Shown: one piece after another, positions 55,856-64,000 of the stretch
Numbering within the stretch: position 1 is the first letter of the stretch
Layout of the letters: the number at the start of each line of letters is the position of its first letter
Assembly (NCBI GenBank): GCA_963995505.1
Contig: OZ023187.1
Span: forward strand, 18,762,584 to 18,826,583
DNA from: Hypericum androsaemum
Taxonomy: Eukaryota; Streptophyta; Magnoliopsida; Malpighiales; Hypericaceae
Length of the DNA stretch: 64,000 nt
Direction: 5' to 3'
Notes under the pieces: model-generated
Databases searched by the model: none
Seen by the model: only the letters and a program-made list of their open reading frames with translations
Told to the model about the DNA's origin: nothing
Translations under genes and position numbers: made by a program

Positions 55856-57388
55856 TATAAAGTTAAAAATTTTATACCAAAAATTGCACATTCTGAAGAC
55901 TTGAATCATGTATTTCTATTAAATTATCTACACTTTGTACTACTAGACCAAATACCTTAGGTACCCTTACACTTAACTATACTCTTCTCTCTTTAACCTG
56001 TTATTGTTGGTGCATCAGTCTTTGTTTTTTTTAAAGTAAATTTTATTATATTATAAGCATTAATTACAACCTACTTAGCTCGAGGTTATCGGTCTTTATT
56101 CTTTAACTTCAAGTTTCGTGGTAGTCTCTAATTGGAAATAGAAAAAGAAAAGGACAGAAGAAGAAGAAGGGGCATTATGAAAAAATATAAAAATGGAGGA
56201 TTATTTTAAATATTTAGACACCTTGCCACATCAGCAACTTCGGTTAAGAAAACATCATATGTGGCTTGTCACATAGGCCAAAAATGGCAACATTTCAACA
56301 TGGCAAGCTCCTAAGAAGTTGACTAGGTTTGAGCAGCTGTCCGAGCCTTTAATTCATGTATCCGAAAAACCACATAAACTTATTTGATAAAATTTAAACC
56401 ACAAACCTATATATATCAAACCACGTGATTTCCATTCTAGTTTTATACAATACAGTTCCTGGACCCAATTTTCTGTTTGAAATCTTTACTTAGTTGGAGC
56501 AAAAGCCGATTGGGCTAATTCAACGGCTCAAGAAATCGTGAGGTTAGACTAACCCGCTCTGGTCCTCGGGTCGTGTCCGACTGGTCGGACCCAACGGTCA
56601 AACCACGTTTTATATGACATTGCAAAGGACGATAACAACATCCTATTAATTTTTAACACAACTACATTCCAGAAATTAGAACCGACATCTATATTAGCTC
56701 AAGTTTAATGTAATTCCTACAATAAAGACTTGTAAAAACATAGTTCCAGGAAAGGCAAACTTGTAACAGCAAAGACAAGACGACTTGCTATCCGAATAGT
56801 GCTGAGAAAGGATCATTCTCTTCAGGAAACCATACTAGATTCAGAAGAAGCCTAACCATGTGCTATGTCCTAATTTCAGAGTTCAAGCACTCGGCAAGAA
56901 TCCAAAAGAGGTTCCAGCATTGCATCCAAAAGTACTGTCTGATGGAGCTCAAGACTCTCGTTGCAGAAACCGCAGCAATTTTCACACGCAAAATGCACTT
57001 CCAGATTCAAAAGCAATGTTCCAGCTCACCTGCCGAGCTCCTAAGATGTTATAACCAAATCGTTCAAGAGAAACATCAGAGAGGTCAAGTTGCAACAAGC
57101 CCCTAACACCAACAGAGTATTCCCAACCAACAGTCCAACCAACTGGTAAAGATTAGAGCCAAGTTGGCTAGTGAACCAACACATGCGTGTAACTCTCGAT
57201 GAACATGAGATGTCATAACTTACCAAGCTCTAGATAATTGATCGAAGATTTCATGGATCAAAGCAAAACATAAATGCTGCAGTACTGATACCAACAGAAT
57301 AATTATAATTTCTTTCTACAAAAATTGAATAAGGCCTCAGTAATGAACACATAATACATAATCAATTGTTACATTTGGTTTCCAAGCA
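55856..57388. other. Region between the Pack-MULE and TIC20-V
   Basis: Old noncoding DNA; 56220-56400 has 'gacctgag'-like and 'ggtttgagcagctgtccgag' words reminiscent of the MULE termini but no bounded element. The part at 56700-57388 is of mixed composition and likely includes the TIC20-V 3' untranslated region. Frames at 56858-57226 show no conservation. Confidence 0.4.
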
Positions 57389-58697
57389 TCAAAGAATCTG
57401 TCTTTCAGCTGCCTCAGCAACAATAGGCAGTCGGGGGACTCGCCCCAACACACAAGAACTGGACCCGTAAACCAAACAGACCAAAAGGTACAAGAACACG
57501 GTACTGTCCAAGCTCATAACCAAGTCCAGCCCAATCCCATCTCCAGGATTAAAGCTCCTCTCCAATAAACCAGGAAAGATCAGCAACACGTCGAGGACGA
57601 TCGCCTGCATCGTGTTGAACCTCACGTACCTACAATGGTGGGGCTATGTTTTAGTACATGCGGCAATTAACCCCCTCTACACTTACAATTTAACACATAA
57701 TTTCTTCATCTTTTCAAAGTTGCCTCAACAAAATTTAGACCTCTAGCAGATTGCCATTTCGAACAAAATCGTTCCAAATTTCTCGAACTTGTTGTTTAAC
57801 GCTTAGACACAATGGCTTGTGTTTCTAAATTCTAGCCAAGTGACATGTTTTAAACTCATTAGCATGGCGCACTACTTCTGTTTGACCAGGGCTTGAAATC
57901 AAACTTTCTCCTCGGGAGGATAGATGAGACAATTCAGGTTAGATTCAATGTAAATGTAGATCCAACTTTTTCCTCGGGAGGATAGATGAGGCACCACGGT
58001 AGCAATATATAGCGGTCAAATCGGATTCTATATGTCGCAAGATCTTTTACTTTTTTATCATGTGGGAATTAAAATTAGTTTCCCATTTATCTACTTCTGG
58101 CCATCGGACAATAAAGTGACACACGCTAAACCATCTAAGGTGGACTTAAGCCGCGAAACCACAAGATGGTAAATTGGACTATACCCTTAATTTTTCTCAT
58201 GATTAATCATCTCATTCGAATTCATCAACAAATTAAAACGTACCAATCGTTCAACAATAAAAAAACACAATATCATTTTGCCAGCTAACTAAATTTTCTG
58301 GCTCAGAAACTGCGTACCTACTGAAGTTTTGGTTCCTGACCACCACGAAGTAGAGGGTGAGGAAGACGAGGAACCCATTAAAGGGGAAGCTGTTAAACAC
58401 CTTAATAGCCGGGAACAGCGGCTGGATAAGCTCCCGGACGGGTGGGTACTGCGCGATGAGGTACTTCCCGTATCGAATGCCATCGAAGAACGGGTAGAAG
58501 TAGCAGAGAGCCGAGATTAGTCGGTCCGGCGGGTCAGCCAGGTCGCTGTCTTTCTTGGCCCGGGTCACCACTAGGGTTCCTCGAGGTAAAGGTGCGAACT
58601 TTAGGGTTTGGGAGGTGGTTCTGAGGGATATGGGAAGTGGGTTTTGAAGGGACGCGAAGAGGGTGGGTGGGGAAGAGAGGAGGAGGAGAGGGGACAT
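57389..58697 (-). CDS. TIC20-V: TIC20-V, chloroplast inner-envelope translocon protein (2 exons)
   Basis: Integral protein of the inner chloroplast membrane from the Tic20 protein-import channel family. Exon 1 is 58697-58318, exon 2 is 57629-57389; together 206 residues, close to Arabidopsis TIC20-V. Residues 1-50 are Ser/Pro/Leu-rich without acids and form a transit peptide. The mature part starts near TRAKKDSDLADPPDRLISAL. Tic20 signatures follow: ALCYFYPFFDGIRYGKYLI, then FPFNGFLVFLTLYFVVVRNQ, RYVRFNTMQAIVLDVLLIFP and a fourth hydrophobic segment (TVFLYLLVCLVYGSSSCVLG). The ATG at 58697 is chosen over upstream in-frame ATGs because it begins the transit peptide. Confidence 0.93.
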
Positions 58698-59507
58698 GGC
58701 TTTTGGGTTGGGGAGGGGAGGGGAGAGAGATTTTGTGGAGGTGGGAAATTTGTTTATTACAGTGGATTTTTTTCCTGTCCAATAAAAAAAGGGAAGGGAA
58801 GAAGACAAAATAGTCTGAATTTGGAGGTCTACAACGTCGTATCGGTGATGTAAACTCCAAACCAAACTAAAACCAATATCAAATTGTATTGATGGATTAA
58901 CAAAAATAATAATTCCGACACTGTTGAAGACCATAGAATTAGTTATTGTTCTCCTGGAATAGTTTGTATAATGTAATTTTTTAGCCTCTTATTTAGTGTC
59001 AGAGTGAGTCAGTTTTGTCAAATTTTCATAAGATTTAAACACAAACTTTATAAAAAAATTTAATTCTATTATTACTTAAACTAACTACCATTTATTCAAC
59101 TATATTTTATGGGAATTAATTATATTATATTACCCTTTCGAAAATTAAAATGATGAAATTTTCTTATGATTATAATTGCATCCAGCGTCCCTCTTAGACA
59201 AAAATCAAAGGCCCCAATACTGGTATTTGACACCTTAAAAAAAATACAGGCATTAGCCATTTCCTTTTAAAGCTCTCTATTTCACCAAAATATTGCAAGA
59301 ACAAGAAAAGGTTTTATATCATTTCATTGTAATTACAAAACAGAAAAGAAGAAGAAAAATTCCCGCGGTAAACACAATTACCGAGGATTTATTACATGAA
59401 AAAAGAAAAGAAAAAACTACCCAGTATTGATTGATAAGTAGTGAATTTGTGCAAACCGTGAAACTAATTTGGACAACAACATCGTATCTAATTCAATTTG
59501 AGCCTAT
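58698..59507. other. TIC20-V promoter side and AGP 3' region
   Basis: A GA-rich leader precedes TIC20-V (plus-strand GGGAG runs at 58700-58740). 58860-59270 is AT-rich. 59290-59507 probably holds the AGP 3' untranslated region. No gene seen. Confidence 0.5.
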
Positions 59508-60140
59508 TTAAAGGGCAGCCCAGAATCCCATAAGCCCACTTAGAAGAATGGCCCAGAACCCTTTACTTACTGTGCCGGAGCCCGACTCGTCGGCGGCAGG
59601 GCTATCCGCGGCAGGCCCAGGCGCCATGCTCTCCGGCGACATGCTCGGCGGGGTGGAGATCATCGGAGAGCTCGCCGGCGACACTTCTGGGGCTGTTCCT
59701 TCCTCCGGTGCAGGAGGCGAACTCGCCGGCGCGGAGGAGGAGTCCTGAGGCGACGCCGGGGTGGATGGACCGGACTGCGGAGCACTCGCCGGAGATGACC
59801 CGGACCCGGACACGGACGGGGAACTGGCCGAAGGGGCCTTCGACGGGGAGGAGGGTTGAGGGTTCGATGACGGGGACGTACTCGGAGCGGGCAAGGCTTT
59901 GGGTGTGGGGGACGGGGTAGCCACCGGAGGAGTGGACGGCGATGCCGGAGAAGGGGTGGCCGGAGTAGAAGGCGCGGAGGCGGTTGAGTTGGTGGTGTTG
60001 AGCTTTGAATAAGACGGGGAAGGGGCAGAGGCCGCGTCGTCGTCTCCTGCGAGTACGTTGCATGCGTTGAGCATCAAAACGACAGCGAGCAGGAGCAGAC
60101 AACGCCTGCATGTAACAAAGTAGTTGTCGTTTTGAACCAT
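59508..60140 (-). CDS. Classical arabinogalactan protein, GPI-anchored (single exon)
   Basis: Extracellular proteoglycan backbone whose prolines are hydroxylated and carry arabinogalactan chains. 210 residues. Residues 1-33 are a signal peptide (CLLLLAVVLMLNACNVLAG). The mature protein is almost entirely Pro, Ala, Ser and Thr with SP, AP and TP dipeptides spread evenly (for example STPATPSPASPSTPPVATPS). The C-terminus is a hydrophobic GPI signal (GFWAILLSGLMGFWAAL) after a small-residue site. I chose the ATG at 60140 because it begins the signal peptide and a TATA box lies 77-87 bp upstream. The gene is GC-rich compared with its flanks. Which numbered AGP it matches is unclear. Confidence 0.88.
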   Translation of the reverse strand: MVQNDNYFVTCRRCLLLLAVVLMLNACNVLAGDDDAASAPSPSYSKLNTTNSTASAPSTPATPSPASPSTPPVATPSPTPKALPAPSTSPSSNPQPSSPSKAPSASSPSVSGSGSSPASAPQSGPSTPASPQDSSSAPASSPPAPEEGTAPEVSPASSPMISTPPSMSPESMAPGPAADSPAADESGSGTVSKGFWAILLSGLMGFWAAL

Positions 60141-60216
60141 CTTTGTTTTGGTTTGGCTTTTTCGAAGAGAAGAGAGGGAATTGGTGTGGGTTAAGAGAAG
60201 AGGAGGAGGGGGAAGG

Positions 60217-60227
60217 GTGTATATATG
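60217..60227 (-). promoter_or_regulatory. Putative TATA box of the AGP gene
   Basis: Reads catatataca on the minus strand, within a CT-rich promoter and about 80 bp before the start codon. Confidence 0.55.
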
Positions 60228-60846
60228 GAGGGGACGTGAATTTGGTGGCCGAACACGTTTGTGGCTATTGGGGGGAGGAGGAGGAGGAGACAGAAATAGG
60301 AAGTGATCCATGTAGCCGTTGGTTTTGGAGGGAAGGTCGCGATACATTGGTCCTCTTAATCCTAAATTACTCATGGACTCTTAAACAAGCAGTTGGTTGG
60401 GATGTTCTTTTTTAAGAGAAAAACCTATTAGGTTGAATTATTTATTTACAGACACTCGATTAATTTAGATTTGAATGATAAATTTGGTTTGTGTTAAATT
60501 AAAATTGTTGGACGCTTGAGTCAAATCATTTATTCTATTATTTTCTTTTGAATTTATGCAAATGTTCATAATTGAAGTTGATAAGAGACAAAAGAAAATA
60601 TTAAAAATATATGAGTGTGGTGAATTTATTTATATTATGAAAATTTTACCTATTTATTACATTAAAGTTATAAGTTGAATATAGTAATTATAATATGATA
60701 CCAAAATTAAACTTAGACATCACATATTTGCAAAATTAAAACCCGCTTAAATCCTCGTTACAAATATTTGGAGGTCAAATGGTAAAAATTGGGATTAAAA
60801 TCTAGAATTAGGTTTAAACGGGGTCGGTTCAGAACCGATGATTTAA
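60228..60846. other. AGP upstream region
   Basis: GGA-rich for the first 80 bp, then AT-rich with no gene seen. It ends at the target site of the foldback element. Confidence 0.5.
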
Positions 60847-62001
60847 GGGTTATTTGTTTGTTTGGTGTTACTGTTGGTAGTTTTTTGTGAAAAAAGTGTT
60901 CGAATATAAAGTATTGCGGATGTAGTGTCCACGTGGCACGGACGAAAAAAAAAGTCGGATCTTGGACCAAGATCCGACTTTTTTAGTCGGATGACCAAGA
61001 TCCGACTTAAAAAGTCGGATGACCAAGATCCGACAAAAAAAGTCGGATAAAGTCGGATCTTGGTCAAAGAGACATGACACGCGTTTGGCCTTGGTGGTAG
61101 AAGATGCCACTTTTTACTTGATAGTCATAGGTTCGATTCCAACTTCTTGCAATCTTGTTTTTAATTTTTACTATCCAACAGAAATATTATATTAAATAAA
61201 TTAAATTGTAAAAATTAGACAAGTTATTCTTGATAGCCAAATTGGTTTACATTGTGGTCTTTGGACCTAAGGTCATAGGTTCAATACTTAATTTTGACAA
61301 TTTTTTATCACTTCGTTTTACTAAATCATTCACCATAATTTTTTATCACTTCGTATTCAGTAATATTTCAACACCGATCATTCACGAAGTGATTTAATAT
61401 TCACCATAATTTTTAATATTCATCAATTTCGTTTTAATATTAATGAATGATTTAATATTCACCATATTTAATTTTAAAAAATTATTTTAATATTAGCGAA
61501 TTATTTAGTAAAACAAAGTGATAAAAAAATTCTCAAAGTCAAGTATTGAACTTGTGACCTTAAGGTCAAAGACCACAACTTAAACCAATTTGCCTATCAA
61601 GAATTACTTACCTAATTATTACAATTTAATTTATTTAATATAATATTTATGTTGGATAATAAAAATTAAAAGCAAGATTGCAAGAAGTTGGAATCGAACT
61701 TTTGACCATCAAGTAAAAAGTGACACCTCCTACCACCAAGACCAAACACGTGTTATGTCTTTTTTACCAAGATCCGACTTTTTATGTCGGATCTTGGTCA
61801 TCCGGCTTTTTTTGTCGGATCTTGGTCATCCAACTAAAAAAGTCGGATCTTGGTAATCCGACTAAAAAAGTCGGATCTTGGTCCAAAATCCGATTTTTTT
61901 TTTCGTCCGTGCCACATGGACACCACATCCGTAATACTTTATATTCGAACACTTTTTTCACAAAAAACTACCAACAGTAACACCAAACAGACAAAAAACC
62001 C
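60847..62001. mobile_element. Foldback element with AAGTCGGATCTTGG repeats, 8-bp flanking duplication
   Basis: Flanked by exact tgatttaa on both sides (60839-60846 and 62002-62009). Ends are GGGTTATTTGTTTGTTTGGT and, reversed, GGGTTTTTTGTCTGTTTGGT. The arms match over about 560 bp. Near each end is a short array of AGTCGGATCTTGG words in both orientations, itself palindromic. Further in are segments with tRNA-like boxes ('ggccttggtggtagaag' and 'ataggttcgattcc'). No protein is encoded. The 8-bp site fits hAT; the long arms resemble the MULE foldbacks nearby. Confidence 0.82.
60950..61065. repeat. Palindromic AAGTCGGATCTTGGTC array (left arm)
   Basis: Six or more alternating copies of agtcggatcttgg and its complement ccaagatccgact within about 115 bp; the matching array of the right arm is at about 61768-61893. 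Adjacent units are inverted, so the array folds on itself. Confidence 0.85.
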
Positions 62002-62009
62002 TGATTTAA

Positions 62010-62662
62010 CGGCCATCGCTTTTTTCGGTTCGGAACCAGACAGTTACAGCATTGTGCGAGTGAACCCGTCTCTCTCTCGGAGCTTCTTCCCGAAGAAGCC
62101 TCACTCTCCCCCTTCGTCTAATTTTCTTCTACTGGACGGAGCCGTGAGTTACCGCCGCCGCCACTGTTGCATGTTGGATTTGGCGGGGAAATCAACGGTT
62201 CAATTGGGGGTTCCTGCCCAAGGGTTCATCGTCGGAGAAATTGGGAATTTGATTTTAGAAGAGGAGGAAGCTGGTTTGATTCGTGGCTAAGGATTTCTAG
62301 TCCATTCCTTTTGTTTCTTGATTGGGCCGAGCTGGCTTAAGCCCATCAGATGGTTATTTTCTTCTTTTGGCCCTTATCTGTGTATAGGCCATATTTTCGT
62401 TATTTTCTTTTTGTAAGCTTGAGGGCACAACTGTCTTTTCCTAATTGAGTTGGGTGCCATCCCCTCAATTAGTTTATATATCTGCAAAATAGAATGAGGG
62501 GATTATGCGGGAAGAAAAAGACAAATTCAGTTATCAACCTTCTCCCTATTATTCTCTCTCTCTCTCTCTCTCTCAATTTCCTTCCCCCTTCCTCTTCTGT
62601 TACGAACCTTTCTTAAGCTTGAAATCTCCATTTTTGGAGCTTCTTGGAACCTTTACATCATT
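62010..62662. other. GC-rich leader-like segment and 5' LTR region of the following element
   Basis: 62030-62290 is gene-like in composition and includes an open frame ending LEEEEAGLIRG, but no family is recognised; it may be a first exon of an interrupted gene. 62300-62657 likely contains the end of the 5' LTR of the Gypsy element, with a TC microsatellite (62553-62574). The LTR start cannot be fixed because the partner LTR lies outside the window. Confidence 0.4.
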
Positions 62663-62674
62663 TGGTATCAGAGC
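62663..62674 (+). promoter_or_regulatory. Primer-binding site (initiator tRNA-Met)
   Basis: TGGTATCAGAGC is the complement of the 3' end of initiator tRNA-Met, the usual primer for plant LTR elements, and lies 39 bp before the gag start codon. Confidence 0.85.
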
Positions 62675-62712
62675 AGACGACCCTCGGCTGTGAGATCCAT
62701 CAACCATGCACC

Positions 62713-64000
62713 ATGACGAACGAAGAGTTAGCCAGCTTTGTGAAAGAGCTCAGCAATGAAGTGAAAGCAAACACGGAGGCGATGCACAGATCTATTGCAA
62801 ACGTGCATGGGAAGTACGATGGCCTAGTAAACGTGGTTTCAGAGCTGCAACGCTCTGTTTCTGGGCTTAATATGCAGAACCAGGGACTTGTCTCTCGAGT
62901 GAATGACCTGGCCAAAACAGCGGAGGAACCATCAATGGTGTACGTTGGTGACAACTCTCAAGCCAGATCACCAAGGGTAACTAGATTTGACTCTCACTCT
63001 CAGTTTAATCCACCAGATCGTTTTACATATGGTAAACACCCTAAGCTTAAGTTTCCTAAGTTCAATGGTGAGGATGTTCGAACTTGGTTGATCAAAAGTG
63101 ACCATTTCTTCTCTATGGAAGAGGTGGATCCCAAGTATAAAATGAGGATAGTTGTTATGCATCTTGAAGATCAAGCTATTCAGTGGTATCATAGTTATAC
63201 CAAGTCTAGAGAAGGGCTGCCAGAGGTTGGTTGGGAAGAGTTTAAGACTGTGATTGGTAAAAGATTTGCTACAAGTGCTTATAATGACCCTATGAATGAT
63301 CTGCTTGCGTGTACGCAAACTGGTTCAGTCACTGAATACCAGGCAGACTTTGAGACTAAACACAGTAGGCTCACGATGACCGCTGAACATGCTGTATCCA
63401 TCTTTCTCAAGGGCCTTAAATCTGAGATATCAAACCCAGTTAGGATGTTTTATCCTACTACCCTAGAACATGCCTACAACCTAGCCCAGCTTCAAGAGAT
63501 TACCATCAATGACAACAAAAGACATACAGAGACCCACAAACCACCACTACTACCCACTCCTCTTTACACACCACGTTACCCAACCAACCCCACACACAAA
63601 CCATACCAAGCTCCACATAAAACCTTCCACCAGAATTCATCATCTTCCCCCAACACCATCAACCTAAACACAACCAGTAACTACCCAACCAAGTTTAAGA
63701 AGAGAATAGACATTGATGACAAAAGAGCCAAAGGACAGTGTTATTACTGTGATGAGAAGTACACCCCAGACCATAAATGTCCTAGGAGAGGCAAGGGCAG
63801 AATTTACATGTTAGAAACTGAAGAGGAAGAAGAGTTCGAAGAGGTACCTGATGAGCTTATGTGTTGTGAAGAGGCAGAACCTGAGGGAGACCCAATCATT
63901 ACAGCCCATGCCATGTTGGGAAGCAAGATACAACATTATAGAACAATGAAGGTGATTGGAGAAGTACAGGGACAGAGATTGAGTGTGCTTATTGACTCTG
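62713..64000 (+). CDS. Ty3/Gypsy gag-pol polyprotein, 5' part, runs off the window
   Basis: Open for 429 codons to the window end. It starts MTNEELASFVKELSNEVKAN, a coiled coil. The retrotransposon gag domain follows (LKFPKFNGEDVRTWLIKSD ... MHLEDQAIQWYHSYTK ... WEEFKTVIGKRF), then a CCHC-type zinc knuckle (CYYCDEKYTPDHKC), an acidic linker, and the first residues of the aspartic protease with its catalytic LIDS at the edge. The frame is intact, so the copy may be full length. The rest of pol and the 3' LTR are outside. Confidence 0.9.
   Translation, partial: MTNEELASFVKELSNEVKANTEAMHRSIANVHGKYDGLVNVVSELQRSVSGLNMQNQGLVSRVNDLAKTAEEPSMVYVGDNSQARSPRVTRFDSHSQFNPPDRFTYGKHPKLKFPKFNGEDVRTWLIKSDHFFSMEEVDPKYKMRIVVMHLEDQAIQWYHSYTKSREGLPEVGWEEFKTVIGKRFATSAYNDPMNDLLACTQTGSVTEYQADFETKHSRLTMTAEHAVSIFLKGLKSEISNPVRMFYPTTLEHAYNLAQLQEITINDNKRHTETHKPPLLPTPLYTPRYPTNPTHKPYQAPHKTFHQNSSSSPNTINLNTTSNYPTKFKKRIDIDDKRAKGQCYYCDEKYTPDHKCPRRGKGRIYMLETEEEEEFEEVPDELMCCEEAEPEGDPIITAHAMLGSKIQHYRTMKVIGEVQGQRLSVLIDS

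Noticed and set aside
60950..61065. CRISPR-like or operator array
   Set aside because: The word alternates orientation and has no spacers; it belongs to a foldback transposon.

Overview
This window is nuclear DNA from a flowering plant. The genes have many short exons bounded by GT and AG. The intergenic DNA is AT-rich. Several families are plant-specific: a LEC1-type NF-YB, a fasciclin-like arabinogalactan protein, TIC20-V and a classical AGP. LTR retrotransposons, Mutator-like elements and hAT-like MITEs fill the gaps. I cannot name the species from sequence alone.

Layout of the resident genes. Two genes read on the plus strand at the left end: a NusB/RsmB-type RNA m5C methyltransferase (1149-5602) and a PARN/AHG2-type poly(A) ribonuclease (6955-9743). 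From 11.3 kb onward every resident gene reads on the minus strand: an INCENP/WYRD inner-centromere protein (11321-17401), a LEC1-LIKE NF-YB with a 3-kb intron (18999-22737), the sirtuin SRT1 (24657-29658), a two-FAS1-domain FLA (38134-40812), TIC20-V (57389-58697) and a classical AGP (59508-60140). From memory, four of these (TIC20-V, FLA1, SRT1, WYR) lie in the same order within Arabidopsis At5g55710-At5g55820. The block therefore looks like conserved microsynteny that has been expanded by repeats. The genes do not form one pathway; they cover organelle RNA handling, cell division, embryo transcription control, chromatin deacetylation, plastid protein import and the cell surface.

The accessory part is 42.5-56 kb. 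It holds five Mutator-like elements, each delimited by a 9-bp target-site duplication. Two are foldback elements standing side by side (42575-43207 and 43319-44434). The third is a Pack-MULE whose ends are 10.8 kb apart (45039-55846) because three later elements landed in it: another foldback element (45317-46540), a second Pack-MULE (46646-47787) and a complete 6.9-kb LTR retrotransposon (48674-55586). Without these insertions it is about 1.5 kb long. It carries broken pieces of two unrelated host genes, a phytocystatin and an AGD6/7-type ArfGAP. The second Pack-MULE carries a piece of an AHA1 (Hsp90 co-chaperone) gene. The LTR retrotransposon has LTRs of equal length in which I found one difference, a perfect 5-bp duplication, and a single intact 791-codon ORF. 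That ORF has a retropepsin-like fold region but lacks the catalytic D-T/S-G and has no reverse transcriptase.

Other repeats include a hAT-type MITE (35604-35894), a probable hAT-like element (29881-30739), a MITE-like element (23631-23920), a 1.15-kb foldback element at 60847-62001 and the 5' part of a second Ty3/Gypsy element running off the right end. Exon structures were read by eye from splice signals and reading-frame continuity. Protein lengths given are sums of those exons.
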